NCBI RefSeq assembly: GCF_018143015.1
Contig: NC_054743.1
Span: 24,427,934 to 24,491,933 of the forward strand
Length of the DNA stretch: 64,000 nt
Source of the DNA: Lytechinus variegatus
Taxonomy: Eukaryota > Echinodermata > Echinoidea > Temnopleuroida > Toxopneustidae
Direction: 5' to 3'
Part shown: one piece after another, positions 8,683-21,500 of the stretch
Layout of the letters: the number at the start of each line of letters is the position of its first letter
Position numbering within the stretch: the first letter of the stretch is position 1
Program-made: the position numbers and the translations under genes
Notes under the pieces: model-generated
Seen by the model: the letters and a program-made list of their open reading frames with translations, nothing else
What the model was told of the DNA's origin: nothing
The model's database searches: none

Positions 8683-11600
8683 CTGAAATAAAATCAGTTT
8701 AGAATCTCTAAGGCACAAATATCAATCGCCTGGAAGGGAAAGGGGGGGGGGGGTTAATGGTTATGATTATATTCAGAGAGATTTCTAGAAGAATTTATTT
8801 TATATTATAATCCTTGTGATTATAAATTGTTAAAGATATATGACAGATTGATTCTTTCTTTTCTTTTAAAATGATCATTTTAAACTTGTTTTGCATGGCC
8901 AATAACACACAAAAGAAATTAATTACATTTTGGCAATTTTTGTCTATATATATATATATTTATGTTAGAAATGTAAAAATCAATACTCTCACTAAAAATT
9001 AGCATTCTACCAGCAGTATAAAGTGAGTAAGAGGCAAAAACATCAACAAAAACCAAATTTAGGGCAAATTCCATATGTTTATTTGCATATTCAACTACGA
9101 AAGAAATGTATATAGACAATTAATTTTTTGAATTTTTCTACTATACCGTCTTGCAGTTTACATTCGGCTCTACGCACGTGCAAAATTTCACCGCGATCGC
9201 GCAATCAGTGGCCGAGTTGTGAGGGGGGGGGGGGGGTCTATTCTGCCCCAGTACATCCTGGTCCGACATAGCCCAGTTAAAATAGGGTTAAAGGTAAATA
9301 TTTGCTAAGAATTGTTTGGACGTCACATTGGTCATGCTTGCTTAGTAAGGTCAAGTTGTCATCCGTATCTTTTTCGGGATGTATCGTAACCTAGGTGTCA
9401 TTTTAGATTATGGAATGTCCATGTCAAATCAAATAACCAACATTTGTAGGTCTGTAAGGTATCAGCTCCTTATTATTGGGTTCATCAGAAAATATTTGTC
9501 AAAATCTGCTACTGAAAAATTGGTTCATAAGCTCTGATTCTTCACGACTTGACTTCGGGAATGCCTTACTTTATAATTTACCCAACACCCAGTTGTCTAA
9601 ACTCCAAAAGCTCCAGAACGCTGCAGCACGTGCTGCAGCGTGACCAAACTTACGTTTGGCAGTTTGGTCACCTATCTAAAAAACATGTTCATATCACATC
9701 CATTCTGAAATCTCTTCATTGGTTAAAGGTCAACGATCGCATCATCTTCAAAATCCTTCTCCTTGTATTCTATGCAATTAACGGCTCTGCTCCACAGTAC
9801 AATATTAATCTAATCAGCAAATACACTCCAGTCAGGTCCCTACGTTCATCAAACTCTGGTTCCCTAGTTATTCCTAAATCCGTTAAGACATGGGGGGGGG
9901 GGGGGGTTCGGGCTTTTGCTCACGCTGGCCCTGTTCTATGGAATGATCTCCCCTGACAATCCGTGAATGCACGTCCATTGATACATTTTACGTTACCTTA
10001 AGACTCGTCTATTCAATGCCTCTTACTCTTAATTAATTGTTCCTGAATCTATTACTATTTTATTATTTGTACCTGTTCTCTTTCGTTCTTTCTTTCTTTC
10101 TTCTTTTACTGCGCCTTTGGGCACTCTGCCGAGTGGATTTGGCGCATTACAAATCACATGTATTATTATGCAACAGTCCCAGTTGCAATTCGAAATGTAC
10201 ACCAACACTACATTGTAACAAAGAAAAAAAATCAAAACTCCTCATTATTTTTTTTATCCAGCTGCTAATAGAGCCTACGAAATCTTCTCTTTGAACCCGT
10301 GAGATCTGACCCCAGATATGTGTTCAGACCGTGACAGAAAATGGGTCAGCCCGGGTGCTTCGATCATTGTCGATCGGCTTTGTCCGAAGCCCCTCCCCTC
10401 ACCTCCGAAAATGCCCATCAGTTGTCATAATTTACCCATTTCTTTTTATAGGTAAACATGAAACAAAATATAAAAACTCGAAAAGGGGGCAGCTGATGCC
10501 CCTCGATTGGAAACGCCCATGCTTGTTATAATTACTCCATGGAACTTATACAAAAGTAAATTAACATGAAAGCAGACTAGGTATACATAAGAAACTATAA
10601 AAGCTGACGGGCTTAAGTGGTCGTGAAAAGGGCAGTTGACGCCCCTCCAAAAAGCCACTTCTGTGGAAAATATGACTGTACACCAGTGATCTACTTGAAT
10701 GCAATACAGGAAATGAGCGCCATTGAAGAGGAGACAACTCTAAAATCACTGGCGTAAATCCGTGTTGATGGGTGGGGATGACTGAAATACTTTGGCATTT
10801 TTTTGCAATCATGTTTTTAGATATGCAAGGAATTGTCATTGATATGTCCACAGTGGCGTGGGGGGGGGGGGGGACACCAGCAAAATTGTTGAATCACTGA
10901 GTGAGCGCGCTCAGTTGCCAGGTATACTGACCTAATAGAGACATTTTAAGGACAATGTCATTAAAGGGATATGCATCTCACTGATCATATAATGCGAGCG
11001 CGAAGCGCGAGCTGATTTTTTTATATTTACACCTGAAAGGGACATTATAATCAAATTTGTGTAATCATGATAGGTACCTGTCTCACTAAACAGAAACAGA
11101 AACAATGCGAGTTTTCGTATATTTTGACCCCAAACAGCGAGATTTTAAGGAATACCTTTTAGGAATCCATTAAGAGTATGCATATCTCACCATAGTCATC
11201 TTGTTACGATACTGCAACAAATAACATGTAAAATTTAGGTTTAGATTTTCCTCTTTTTTATTTACAGGAAATAATTAAGCATAGTACAGAAACAAATCAT
11301 AAATGATAATAGTCTTACGTCTCTTGAAATCAGTTCTGGCAATTATGGTATTCCAAATGATAGTATCCAGATAAGAGTCCAAGTTGGCTGGCGAAAATTC
11401 ACAATGATGGTGATGATGAAACTGATGTTGAAGCACGATGAATAATAAGAGTCACTGTAACGAGTTGAAATGTCCGTGAAGACGATGTTGATGATGATTA
11501 ACAGTCAATTTTAGCAATCCATGGGTTGAAGAGTGTTCATAAAGGTTGATGAACTCGACGAGAACTGAGAATTCCTCTCTCAAAATAACTGCAAACAGTT

Positions 11601-14600
11601 CATTGATGGTGTGCAAATAATTCCACGGAAGATAATTATTCCAGGTGGAAATAAACTCTGCTCTGACATAAAGTCTGGCGTGAAACTCTTAGCTCTGATC
11701 TGATGAAGTAATCTGGTATGATATGATGAAGTCCTTGTAGAAACTGCAGCTTATATATGCACATTTCAACTATTCTAGATCATTCTAGTATTCACTATTC
11801 TAGAGGCTTCTAGTATTCACTATTATCATGATTATGGAAGCTTCTGATATTGTCTTTTAAAACAACATTCTTCTTCTTCTTTCTGGAGCATTCTACATTT
11901 CTTGAATGACCTCAGTGAAATCATAGCTTGCCTTTAAATAGGCAAGGCCTGGATAACAAAAGCTTTCACAAAGACATTCTGGAATGTTCTTTATCATAAA
12001 TGAATGTAATTGATCTTACAATTCTTCTTATATGTAACCATCTAATGCGAGTGCCGAATTAAGCACTTGCTGATTTTATTAGAACACATGCAACACTTTT
12101 TGTAGTCATTGCAATCATGATTATCATACCATCTCACGATTCAAATATTGCGAGCGCGAAGCGCGAGCTGAAAATTTAGATAATTGAGACCTGAAGTGGG
12201 GCATTTTGAGGACTGATTTTAGGAATTCATGAAGAGCAGACATATCTCACCAATCCATTAATGCGAACGTAATCACGGACAGGAAATGTTTCATAATTAT
12301 GTACGAAGACCTTCACGGGGCAATCATTATTTGAGTCATGAAAAAGAAGCATATATGTCACTATATAAAACAATGATAACTCAAGTGCTAGGAAATATAT
12401 TTGGTTTATATTGACTTGAAAACGGGATGAAAACAATGAAGACGGAGGCCCTGGGCAAATTATGTTTCATGAAGATATGATAAAAATGTTTCTTATGTAA
12501 TGCAACGTAACATAATTATAATATATAATATTATATATAACATTATAGTGAATAATATTGTCTTTTTTTCCCACTACGTTTCTCTTCCTTTCTCCCTCTT
12601 TTCTTCTTTCCCCTTTCCCCGTTTTTTTTTGTCAGACGATGGGGGGGGGGGGACGTGCTCCCATCCCCGGTAGTTACGCCACTGTATGTCCATATGGCAA
12701 ATACATGTACCTCTCCAATATTATTGTCTTTTTTACCCCATGATGGTTTAATGGTTTTATTATAGATTACATAAAAAAAATGACATTCCATCTTAACCCC
12801 TTCCCGAAGACCCCAACATTGATGAATGGGAAGAAACGGGGGTTTCTCTTCAATGTTATAATAAGGACATAAGTATTTCGTTTGGAAATGGTGAACTGGC
12901 TCTTTATTTGTATCGTATGATTCAATAATATTGTTTTATTTGTTAAGCGGTATTTCAGGAAGAATTTTCACCAATAAAACAATTATCTCTTTGATTTTTT
13001 CATTTCTTTCTTAAAAGTGTGTGTGTGTGTGGGGGGGGATAATTGTACAGGCCATCCCCCTCCTCGAAAAGTGTAGGGGGGATATATCCCCCATCCCCCG
13101 TTATTTACGCCAGTGTCTAAAATCCTGTCAAGAAATTATAGCATGAATTCCTATTTTAATTCATATAACCTTGCTTGACGTTCAGATACTCGTACAATAC
13201 TCATACAATATGCTCACACAATCATTTGTTGTCGCCATAATTTCATAATAATTAATAAAGGATAACGCCTTCCATTGGTCGGTTAAATTCAAATGGAAAT
13301 GTCTTTGGGTCGCAGTTCTAGACGGAAACTGTTTTTTCATCTCCATGTATAACACCCTTAGGGTGTGTAATTTCCCGGTGGGGGGGGGGGGGCACTCGAC
13401 CAAAAATGTGGTAGGGGAGTGCCGCGGGCTAGACAAAAAACGGGGGGCTTGGAGCGGGCTTATTGTAAAAAGAGGGTCCTCGGAATGGGCTTCGGAACTA
13501 AATGTTTGTGAAAACGGGGGTCCTTGGAACGGATCGCCAGCGTGTATGTGCGTATATATGTATCCCTATGGAACGGGCATGCGTGCATGATGCAGCTAGC
13601 GCGACCTCCGCCGGGTGCGCTCGCGCAGAGACGATGGTCGGACAGCGTTCTTTGGCCGCTCATTGTAGCAGATCAATGCGTCCAGAACGGCGTAACGAAA
13701 AATATGCGGAGCTAGCTTTGGAACGGATTTCTCTCTTCTTTTTTTGCTATGCCTTGGAGCGGCTTTTTTTGTTCTTTTTCTCAATAAGACAAAAATGCTA
13801 TGCCTTGGAACACTGAAATTTGAGTGTAAAAATGGGGGTCCCCTCCGCGGCACATACCCACTATGCATTATATACTGAGTGCCCCCCCGGGTAATTTCAA
13901 TTGAATGCTAAAGAAACTGAATAACACACGACTTCAGCTTCAAAAGAATCATAGGAGTACCAGTCACTATACTACTGACGAAATTTTCTCACAGACTCGA
14001 TACCAGTGTCTGCTCAGATTGAACTGGACAGACTCACTACTCCTTGGGCTAGTTATGATAGATCGCTGCCGGTTTTAGTTCAGAATCTTCCTTCATGCCT
14101 CAGAGAAATCAACCCCGACCATCCGAATATTTGCCGATACCCTGACTGAATATCATCTACCTCCACTTGAGGATTTAATTATGGATCCATAACAATACAA
14201 AAGAACAGTGGTAACGCACCATTAATGTAGCAGGGAGGAGAAATGTCTTTCAGTCTGGGTAGGTCATCTACCTACCATGCTACCTACGGATGTCAAGAAC
14301 TCTACCCTCCTTTAGAAATTAAGGCCTTGACAGTGAGAGCACAGCTTCTTTCTTCCACCTACCCTTTCTTCAAACCAGACTGACTGCAGACTGAACAAGA
14401 TCGCAAATACCTCCGACTCAACTTGCCAGCATTGTCATAGTGCCGATGAAATAGTTGAACACTTTATTGCCACAAGACTCCTTTCCAACCCAATTCGGTT
14501 AGAGTAATACTTTCTTACTCAATGAATCTCTGAAAGACTACCCAGATGTGATCTCATCTTATAACTCAGAAAATCCTACACTTTTCACTCGTGCTGTGCT

Positions 14601-15290
14601 TCTTCCTTTTGTGTCTGATCCACCTATCAAGGACTGCCTGCCCCTTAAGACCGTATTTTTTTTTTAATCTATAAACTGCATGCGTCGATTGAATCATACA
14701 TGCTATGAACCTGCATAAAGCCACATATGCAATGATTATCGATTTGTCCTAGCTGTCTAATCCCCTGGATGATTATTAACATTGCCATGGCTGCCTTCTT
14801 TGGGCTGATCTCCGAAAGCAATGGAGGGAGAAACACAGGAAGAAGATAATGGGGACAAGACTGGTCCAGGAAAGGGACCTGTGTTGTTATACATGAGTGA
14901 GCCTAGTTCGAGTAAAAGATATCCTACTTTCAAGAGCGATATTTTCACATTTTAGAGACTTTAAATCGTATTACGAAGTATGGTAGGATATGACAGGGAA
15001 TGACGCTTTGCTTAACCCTCGCAGAGCCGCGCATAGTCCAAAAAAAAACAAAGAAACAAAGCAAAATTTCAATACCTCATAATGAAATGTCTTAATTACT
15101 CACCAGAAACTGAGTTTACAAGAGGAGACAACATTTTGCAAAGCCTTCCAGAACCACAGCCAACATCGAGTACGTCGTCGTTTTCACTGAAATCGATCAA
15201 TTTCAAAGCTTCATCACGAAGTCGACTCTGTATACAAACGGAACTTATCAAATCATATTCCCGTGCTAGTTCTACTGTGTCAGTATTCAT
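8354..15290 (-). CDS. Methyltransferase gene 2 (JHAMT-like), exons 1-2 only: 15104-15290 and 8354-8682
   Basis: Same two-exon 5' part as gene 1: SAM loop VLDVGCGSGR, GLDIS, EEDAQTF, LTAFHWC and KPGG, with intact frames and canonical splice sites. Between exon 2 and the start of gene 1 (2272-8353) I find no match to exon 3 (136 nt) or exon 4 (176 nt) of genes 3 and 4, although any downstream exon should be there. It is therefore either a 3'-truncated copy, or its exon 2 is spliced past gene 1 into gene 1's own later exons beyond the left edge, which the shared splice phase would allow. Intron 1 is about 6.4 kb and swollen with transposon debris. Confidence 0.78.
9370..10170 (+). pseudogene. 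CR1-like LINE fragment, reverse-transcriptase C-terminus and 3' end
   Basis: Conceptual translation in shifting frames gives RNLGVILDYGMSMSNQITN, then ILKSLHWLKVNDRIIFKI, LVFYAINGSAPQY and GPVLWNDLP, typical of the region after the catalytic core in CR1-type non-LTR retrotransposons. Frameshifts, stops and a G tract interrupt it. The 3' end GCGCCTTTGGGCACTCTGCC...GGCGCATTACAAAT followed by TATTATTA is a typical LINE tail. 5' truncated, no endonuclease or YADD region. Confidence 0.8.
10180..10850. other. No gene seen
   Basis: Contains AAAGGGGGCAGCTGATGCC and GAAAAGGGCAGTTGACGCC, two related phrases about 140 bp apart, but no ORF I can support. Confidence 0.45.
10851..12684. mobile_element. 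1.8-kb element with CAGTGGCGT termini and internal GCGAGCGCGAAGCGCGAGCT repeats
   Basis: Left end CAGTGGCGTGGGGG, right end CCCCGGTAGTTACGCCACTG (inverse). The interior repeats a module of roughly 200-300 bp: an ATATCTCACC/CAATAATGCGAGCG-type phrase, GCGCGAGCTGA, then GACATTTTAAGGAC. It closes with a pyrimidine-rich stretch CCACTACGTTTCTC before the terminus. No transposase frame is seen. Part of the interior (about 11200-12000) is unrelated AT-rich DNA. Relatives: 22659-23020, 28008-28222 and 58140-59483. Confidence 0.7.
13373..13900. mobile_element. G-tract foldback element
   Basis: The left end TAATTTCCCGGTGGGGG...GCACTC is the inverse of the right end GAGTGCCCCCCCGGGTAATT. The interior repeats phrases like CTTGGAACGGG and GGGGGTCC in both orientations. 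Open frames in it are by-products of the repeats. Confidence 0.65.
13950..14650 (+). pseudogene. Decayed LINE C-terminal fragment
   Basis: Translated in pieces: QIELDRLTTPWASYDRS, REINPDHPNICRYPD, LTVRAQLLSSTYPFFKPD, then a cysteine-containing segment and ENPTLFTRAVLLPFVSD-like sequence. This resembles the C-terminal end of ORF2 in non-LTR retrotransposons. Many stops and frameshifts. Family unknown. Confidence 0.5.
15104..15290 (-). CDS. Gene 2 exon 1 (187 nt)
   Basis: ATG at 15290 (minus) in context GCAAGATGAAT; donor TCTG/GTGAGT. Encodes VELAREYDLISSV and VLDVGCGSGR. Differs from gene 1 by T3, L31 for W, S36 for D and S62 for T. L31 replaces a tryptophan present in the other three paralogues. 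Confidence 0.9.
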
Positions 15291-15398
15291 CTTGCCTTGC
15301 TTTGAATGTCCGAAATAAGTTGAGAAGATCAGTGCAGAAAATTGAGCAAAGCTTTAAATCATCTTTGCATTAAATACATATAGGCCTACTAGTACTGG

Positions 15399-15510
15399 CA
15401 GTGGCGGACCATGACCCGAGGAGACAAAGCATTGGAGGGTCACTTGCATTAAATTGAACAATGCTGTGCCCCTCGAATGCTTTGTCTCTTCCGGTCAAGG
15501 TCCGCCACTG
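15399..15510. mobile_element. Palindromic MITE, copy B
   Basis: Same CAGTGGCGGACC-ended hairpin as at 2380-2490. Here it is intact and uninterrupted, showing that the 2491-2879 insertion entered at its right terminus. Confidence 0.8.
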
Positions 15511-15709
15511 CCTACTGGTCACTTGCCATCGCTATAATTCCAAAGGTCTTATTAAAAAAGATTAAGCCTTTGAACTCGCGTAGCAGGATGTCCAGACTTG
15601 GACATTCGAATGAGGAACCTATTAAAGAAGGCCATGGATCGAAATTCACACGGTTTTCTTAGTAGGATGCCACCGTGCCTGGCCGTCTGCTTTGTCTGTT
15701 TGGCCAATA

Positions 15710-16215
15710 TTTCCGGGGAAGGGGGGCGTGACCAAATTATTTCCAAACACCACCTAAACTAGTTTTTTATGTGTGAAATGTAATCCCCTAAACAAGTTTT
15801 TCGCGGGCTTCATGTACACATTTTGGCCCCTAAACAAGTTATCGACAAAATCCCCTAAACAAGTTTTTTTAAATATTCATCATGGGTACTTCATCCCCGC
15901 CATTGCAGTTAGGGTTAAAATACCTGCACAATCGTGAAAAACCCGAACACTCTTCAGAAACGTGGAGGAAAAAGTCCAGGGGACAAAGCTTAGGAGGAAA
16001 AAGCATACCTAAACACGTGCGTATGGATAGTCTTTACAAAAAAAAATCTTTGAAAAACCATAACCTAAATACGTTTGACCCCGCGACTAACAATTGACCA
16101 GTCTTTTAAAACCAGCTTAAAAAAACCAGGTGTTTTTTTATACCCAACAAGTGCACGCGCGGCCCACGTCCAAAACTAAAAAAAAAATAAAAAAGTGGCA
16201 CCCACCCTTTAAACC
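15710..16215. mobile_element. CTAAACAAG-rich element, copy B
   Basis: Close match to 3050-3570 with small indels, including a shorter G tract and an extra A-rich run near 16170. Same phrases CCCCTAAACAAG and GTTTGACCCCGCGA. Confidence 0.6.
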
Positions 16216-16668
16216 CGTGTGTGTACAGAACGAGCACTTTTAGAAACGTACGTCGACATAGACGACTGATACTAGATGACGTCACCTTTTGGCCTGCCAC
16301 ATGTGCCTCAGGTCCTCACACACGTCCACTATCAGAATCGAGAACCTCGCCACATTCATTTTGCGGTTCTCCTAAATCACAGTCGACGTGCAGGTGACGT
16401 GAGTGACGTCATTTCAACCGCTCAAGCTCAGCATGAAGATCAACCTTTCCCTTTCAAAACACAGTTTTCAGTGACTTTTCACACAATTAATGTAGGTTGT
16501 ACGACGCATTATATGTTTATCATATTTTAAATTGCTTTCTGATCTCCAAATATATATCGATATTATATCCTAACTCGCGTAAAAAGGAATCAAAGCAAGT
16601 GAAAGGGCATGTGTGCATATGTTGCACCCTCGCATCACCCGACCGGGTCGCCAGGCGATGGTACTCCA

Positions 16669-16830
16669 GGGAAGGGTTTCATCAATATTTTCATCCGACA
16701 AGTTGTCAGATCTGACATCTTTCCATGATTTTGATTGGCTGAGAGGCACCGTTCCTATGATAACTGTCGGATAAAATGGGACTTGTCGGATAAAACGTCC
16801 GACAAGTCCTTTCATGAAATGCCCCCCCCC
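16669..16830. mobile_element. TCCGACAAG MITE, copy 2
   Basis: Near-identical to 4015-4180 through the segmental duplication, differing mainly in the length of the C tract at its right end. Confidence 0.75.
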
Positions 16831-16920
16831 CCCCCGATCTTCCGGGTCGGGCAGCGTGATGTCATGACCCACCGGTTATCGCGCTGTTTCACTATGGAAG
16901 CAGGAGACCGTCAAAAACAC

Positions 16921-17080
16921 GGATATACGTCGTGTCGTAATTCAATTTACTACACGACGTAAATAATTACGTCATGTAGCAATTCAAATTACTACACGAC
17001 GTAAATAATTGCGTCGTGTAGTAATTCGAATTACTACACTGCGTAGGCCTAATTATTTACGTCGTGTAGTAATTTGAATT
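16921..17080. repeat. Palindromic TACACGACGTAAATAATTA cluster, copy B
   Basis: Same units as 4268-4398 plus one more unit (near 17010-17055). Confidence 0.75.
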
Positions 17081-17173
17081 TCACCCGACAAAGGAAATTA
17101 TATAATTGGTATAGTGTCGAAAATCTGTCTATCTGACGGTCAATCGGATTGGGTTCGGCCTAGCCACTAACCC

Positions 17174-17245
17174 GTCTCTGTGGTCTAGTGGTTAAGGCAC
17201 CGGCGTTCGAAGCTGGGGGCCCGGGTTCGATTCCCGGCAGAGACA
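17174..17245 (+). tRNA. tRNA-like gene, anticodon TCG, copy B
   Basis: The 72 nt are identical to 4490-4561, with all four stems, canonical A and B boxes, and a TTTTTT run immediately after A73. The sequence just outside (CTAACCC before, CGGCATCACCAATTTTCCC after) is also conserved, so identity may reflect recent duplication rather than selection. Confidence 0.75.
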
Positions 17246-17391
17246 TTTTTTCGGCATCACCAATTTTCCCAAAGGGTAGATAGCTCTGGGGAACCTTGAT
17301 TTAAGCTACGCCTACCATTGTTCTCTTCATCCATTTCTTTACAATATTTAAATAAAAAGAGTTGCCAAAGCTGTTGTACATGTATAACTTT

Positions 17392-18360
<969 letters not shown>

Positions 18361-18536
18361 TCATTCTTTGGTAGCCATTATGGTCATGTGTTCAATCCTC
18401 CCCGCTGCACCTTGGTAAACATTATCAGACCTCTTTGGGGTGACGTCACACAACCATTTGTACACGTCATCGATGAAGTCATTTTGGTGTTCCACAGGGA
18501 TGTATTTTATCCGGTAAAAAAAGCACCTTAATTGAC
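18361..18536 (-). CDS. Gene 3 exon 4 (176 nt, stop codon)
   Basis: The acceptor CTGATATCCTGCAG-type position is GCAG before GTCAATTAAGG. The first two bases complete a serine codon from exon 3. It encodes IKYIPVEHQNDFIDDVYKW and ends RIEHMTIMATKE then TGA. The open frame on the opposite strand here is a shadow. Confidence 0.82.
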
Positions 18537-21500
18537 CTGCATAAAAATGGAGATAAGAGCGATGACAGTTTTACAAAATGATAGCATCCACGAAGGCAGG
18601 GGGGTCGAAGCCAATGAAATCGTGGCGCGTGTGTGTGTTTGACGATTATTTTCGCCTGGGACCGAAATTTAGGGTCACTATCCGAAAGAGATGACCAAGG
18701 TTCAGACCTTGAACCTCTGTATCAAAGTCGTAACAGGCGCACGCCATATCACCCAGTTATCGTGGCCTTTGTCAAGCTTGATACCGGTGTACACTCCAAC
18801 CCTGGGCAACATACTTTCCACGCAACTAACATCTGTCCCATTTGGGTAATAAAACTAATAATTGGGTAATAAACCTGCTCAATTTGATAATAATTGCCCA
18901 GAATATATTTTTTACCAAGAACATACATTTAACACAGTGGACAGTATGTTGCCCAACATTTTAAGTGTGTATAGTGCCCGTATAGTGTAGGCCAATTTAG
19001 GATCTGAAGCAGAAAGACTATATACGAAGCAGCGCCAGCTGACGGGTGTGGCCCTTTGCATCGAGCGAATGATTCTTCTGCGATTAGAATTCAGTCCAAA
19101 TTTCTATTGGTCCCAAACTCCGTACCACACACTAAAATTAAAATAGGTTCAACTTTGTATCTATAAGATGCTTATTTGCACCTTCAAGAGAATTGCAAAG
19201 CCGGTTTCACCTTTCCAAAAAGGTGAAAAATTGCACCCAGTATGACTATTAATCTACTTAATAAGACGGCCATGGATCCAAAATGACACGATTTTTCCAT
19301 CAGGATCCCATCATGCCTGGCCGTCCGCTTTGTCTATATGGCCAATATTTCAGGTGGTTAAGGAATTCTTCCGCACATTATCAGAGCATGATGGAGAAGG
19401 GTCATTGACCAGAGTGAGTGATTCCCAAATCTACCTTTAATTCTGCAGTAAAAGTAATGGTGGATCGTGTGAAATGAGATAAAGCCTTAAAACACACACC
19501 TAGGATTGCAACGTTTGTTTCCTCATAATAAGAATTTCACAAAAAAACAATATTGAAACAATTACTAAATGATTATTTGTGCCAAACTACCTGATCCCCC
19601 AAACAAATGCTTAGATCAATTTTCTCACAAGTATTTTTCCCAAAACAATCATGACAACTGTAACACATGTTCATAAATTATGCAAATTATGTAATGTTTT
19701 AAACGTTAATTCACAGACTACTAAACACATGATTTCTGCGTAGGTCTTGTACAATATAATTATGCATGTTCCTAGAACCTATAAGCTCTCCTCGTCATTA
19801 TTTAGGTGCAATAAAAAAGAGTTTTGCTGCATTGCACGTATTCAAGAAACACGCTCATACGCACACCCCAAGGATTTTATATCACTGCCAAGCAGATTGA
19901 ACTTTGAGAGCAATTTGAAGAAAATAAAGTATGAGAGGAACCTAGACTAGATACGCAAGGTTCAAACTTGCACCCCATCAACCGCTGCGGACCTGCACAT
20001 GGGCGATGGCCAGTGGAATCTGCAACTCTGAACCTTTCGTATGTTACATGAGCAAAAAGTGCACAATTTTTACCATGCGCAACCGGATACAGTCTCCTTC
20101 GGCAAGCCTGCCCGTGATGGTATAGTGTCCGCGCTTGATAAATAATAGGCACCTTTCGCAAACCTCTCCAATGCGAGATTAGAGTCGGGTAACTCAAAAG
20201 TTAACGATTAATCATAGACTCGATTTTCTAGATTGATTGTAATCAGTCAATACAATCGAACGTAGAAAACTGTTCTACAATCATTGCCAAGCTTTGTGTT
20301 ACAGGCCCTATAGATCTTGCTTTTCGTGTGCAAAGCTCTTTCATACGATACCAGCATGCCATGCCATTTGCCTGCCTGAGCTCGCGGCGGGACTGTATCT
20401 GTATCATGGCTATATAAGACTCCAGCTGGCTGGAGACATGCGAAATGTAGATTATGACATGGATAAGAAAGTGGTTTTTTAAACAAATCAAGTACATATT
20501 GAGTAAGGAAAAAATTACCGAATTAAGGCTTAGATATAGATCATTACAATCCATCGAATCGATATTGCATTTAATGTGCATTATTTGTGGATCACTGGCA
20601 ATTGATTCCATGGGTCAGTTCACCTCTCAAGCCGAATCATTTCCCATGCGTTGACATGTACACAGCATGCAACAGGCCATAAACCGTCTAAATTTGCGGA
20701 GTTTTTTCTTTTGCCTGCACCTTCTACACAAATGATATGCCTCTAGCACACAATGTATTGGGCAGTTTGTTTTACTTTTCCGCAGAAATGGGGGATTTGC
20801 CGGGGGTACACTTCCATTGATGAGTGGATACCAGGCGCGACCATGGGGTTTCGAAAAGCACCCTTAACAAGGGAAGGTCTTTTCCAGATTATGAAAATGC
20901 ATCTCTCAACAAGTACCTACAGGTAGTGGAAATATATCCCTTTTTCAGTATTTTAATCATCGTTTTTCACACCCTCATAACGCTACATAGGCCTATACGT
21001 AACCGACTTACCCACTCTTTCCATTTTAACGTGTTGTCGCGCCTGGTATCCACCATTCAATGTAAGTGGGTCCCCCGGGCGGCCTCTCGAGCTCTTGGAG
21101 GAACCGAATTTGGATTTGGAAAGTCGTCCTAAATCGGATATATCGCTGTTACCATAGTAGCAACCAGAATTTTGCGCACGAAACGCAAATTGAATGTTTC
21201 CGGTCCAGATGCGAAACGAAAAAAAATCTCATGTCACACAATTTGCATTACAGGACGGAGTTTTACGACCATGACGACGGGCCCAAAAGTCTTTTCGAAC
21301 ATATGAACTACCGTCCTAAATAAGCGTGCGCGTCCTCAAACGAAAGGCCGGGAATATACAATTAGATACTAAACAGATTAGATGTCGAACTTACTTTTAA
21401 TTTCATGTTCTTTCCATTGAACCCAGGGTGATTCCTTGACCTCTGATTTTATAATAGAGAATCCTATTGATCTCATCAGGTTGAGAAAGGAGTCAGTACT

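Larger units (their letters stand above)
8897..14732. other. 5.8-kb transposon-derived block inside intron 1 of gene 2
   Basis: Homology with copy A stops at 8896 and resumes at 14733. The block holds a CR1-like LINE 3' end (9370-10170), the GAAGCGCGAGCTGA element (10851-12684), a G-tract foldback (13373-13900) and another LINE remnant (13950-14650). The segments 8897-9370 and 10180-10850 show no gene. Confidence 0.75.
18537..21394. other. Intron 3 of gene 3
   Basis: Holds three small elements (18790-18971, 20184-20309, 20798-21082). At 19250-19360 a piece (GGCCATGGATC...CTGGCCGTCCGCTTTGTCT) matches 2985-3075 and 15630-15715, so that block upstream of genes 1 and 2 is itself a dispersed repeat. 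No other gene is seen. Confidence 0.6.
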
